From: Glossina fuscipes
Lineage: Eukaryota; Arthropoda; Insecta; Diptera; Glossinidae
Length of the DNA: 64,000 nucleotides
Direction: 5' to 3'
NCBI RefSeq assembly: GCF_014805625.2
Contig: NW_023998415.1
Span: 41,888,939-41,952,938 of the forward strand
Within the stretch, counting starts at the first letter, position 1, and each line of letters begins with the position of its first letter. Positions 63,371-64,000 of this stretch are shown here, in pieces. The notes below the pieces were generated by a model. The model had not been told where the DNA came from. It was given only the letters and a program-made list of their open reading frames with translations, and searched no databases. The position numbers and the translations under genes are program-made.

Positions 63371-64000
63371 TAAGACCGCACTATATAATAAACCATTTGA
63401 CAACAGAACCCAACCAAAAACTTTTAACAAATTTTCAAAATTTAAAATAATAATAATAACCTTTACTAGAACATAATCCGTTATCCATTATATTTGAAGA
63501 TCTTTGTATAATGAAATAAACAACACTTGCAAAAATAAAATAATAATAACTTAAATGATTTAAAAAAAAAAAAAAAACAATTAATGACAATTAATATAAA
63601 AAAACTAAACACAAAAACTCCAGGAAAGTGTTGATAATATTCTTATGTGTTATTCAGTAGCATTTGCCATAACGGCGTTTCTAATCTAACCTAAGAGTTT
63701 ATTATACCTTCACTGCTTTATATTTGCGAACAACGAGGTAAGCTGGAACTGTTTTACCCATCTATAGTGCCAAATTACAAGTTCGCAAACAAAAAACTAA
63801 AATTTTAAACGCGTCTTTTTCATTACACCCCGGACAGTTTAGATTGCAAAACAAGCTGCTTCTAGCATACAAGTAAACAGTAATTAAAAAGATCAGATTA
63901 CCATAGCGATCATAAACGATCAAAAAAATTATGCTCACGTTCCTACCTGATATTTTTCATCCAAGGTAATTTACAAAGCATCCAACCTCTCTAAGTCAAA
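63371..64000 (+). other. 3' UTR of the short form, then intron or intergenic DNA
   Basis: AT-rich with TAA/AAT repeats near 63452 and an A run near 63561. No exon recognised up to the window edge. Confidence 0.6.
63515..63520 (+). terminator. sls: Poly(A) signal for the isoform ending at 63370
   Basis: AATAAA 145 nt after the stop, with a second overlapping candidate near 63534. Spacing fits a short 3' UTR. Confidence 0.5.

Overview
The window carries the 5' two-thirds of one giant muscle gene on the + strand: the insect titin/kettin gene sallimus (sls). The predicted protein matches the Drosophila Sls/Kettin layout closely: a Gln-rich N-terminus, then exactly 35 kettin-type Ig domains with ~35-residue linkers, then a PEVK-like elastic segment and further Ig domains. 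Most of the short introns are 58-77 nt, typical of flies. The AT-rich non-coding DNA, many long poly(A)/poly(T) runs, (TA)n tracts and mariner-type relics fit a dipteran, probably a non-Drosophila brachyceran such as a calyptrate fly. The genus cannot be fixed from this sequence.

Layout. 1-21000: AT-rich DNA with no recognisable host coding sequence. It holds a reverse-transcriptase relic (about 994-1218, minus), a candidate Tigger/pogo-like MITE (14956-15488), a decayed mariner-superfamily transposase (16110-16852, minus), two notable inverted repeats (3428-3457 and 19623-19682) and microsatellites. A poly(T)-CAG acceptor at 21000 implies a non-coding first exon upstream, which I could not locate. 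21196-40899: twelve coding exons for the Kettin part (about 4818 residues, 35 Ig domains). 40900-48028: a 7.1 kb intron with several candidate alternative 3' ends for a short Kettin isoform. 48029-53062: a single 5 kb exon coding a PEVK-like, Lys/Glu/Pro-rich spring plus Ig36. 53305-63370: smaller exons coding Ig37-Ig42 and acidic linkers, ending in an in-frame stop at 63368-63370 with a poly(A) signal 145 nt downstream. A longer isoform could leave through a phase-1 donor at 63345 and continue past the window.

I joined 21 coding exons by hand. All 20 introns are GT-AG, and the chain stays open for 22488 nt (7495 residues plus stop). The Z-disc-proximal Ig array (actin-binding Kettin) and the PEVK spring lie on one polypeptide. 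Exon phases permit in-frame removal of the PEVK exon and of several Ig exons, the expected basis for muscle-specific stiffness variants. Other strand and frame ORFs inside these exons are shadows.
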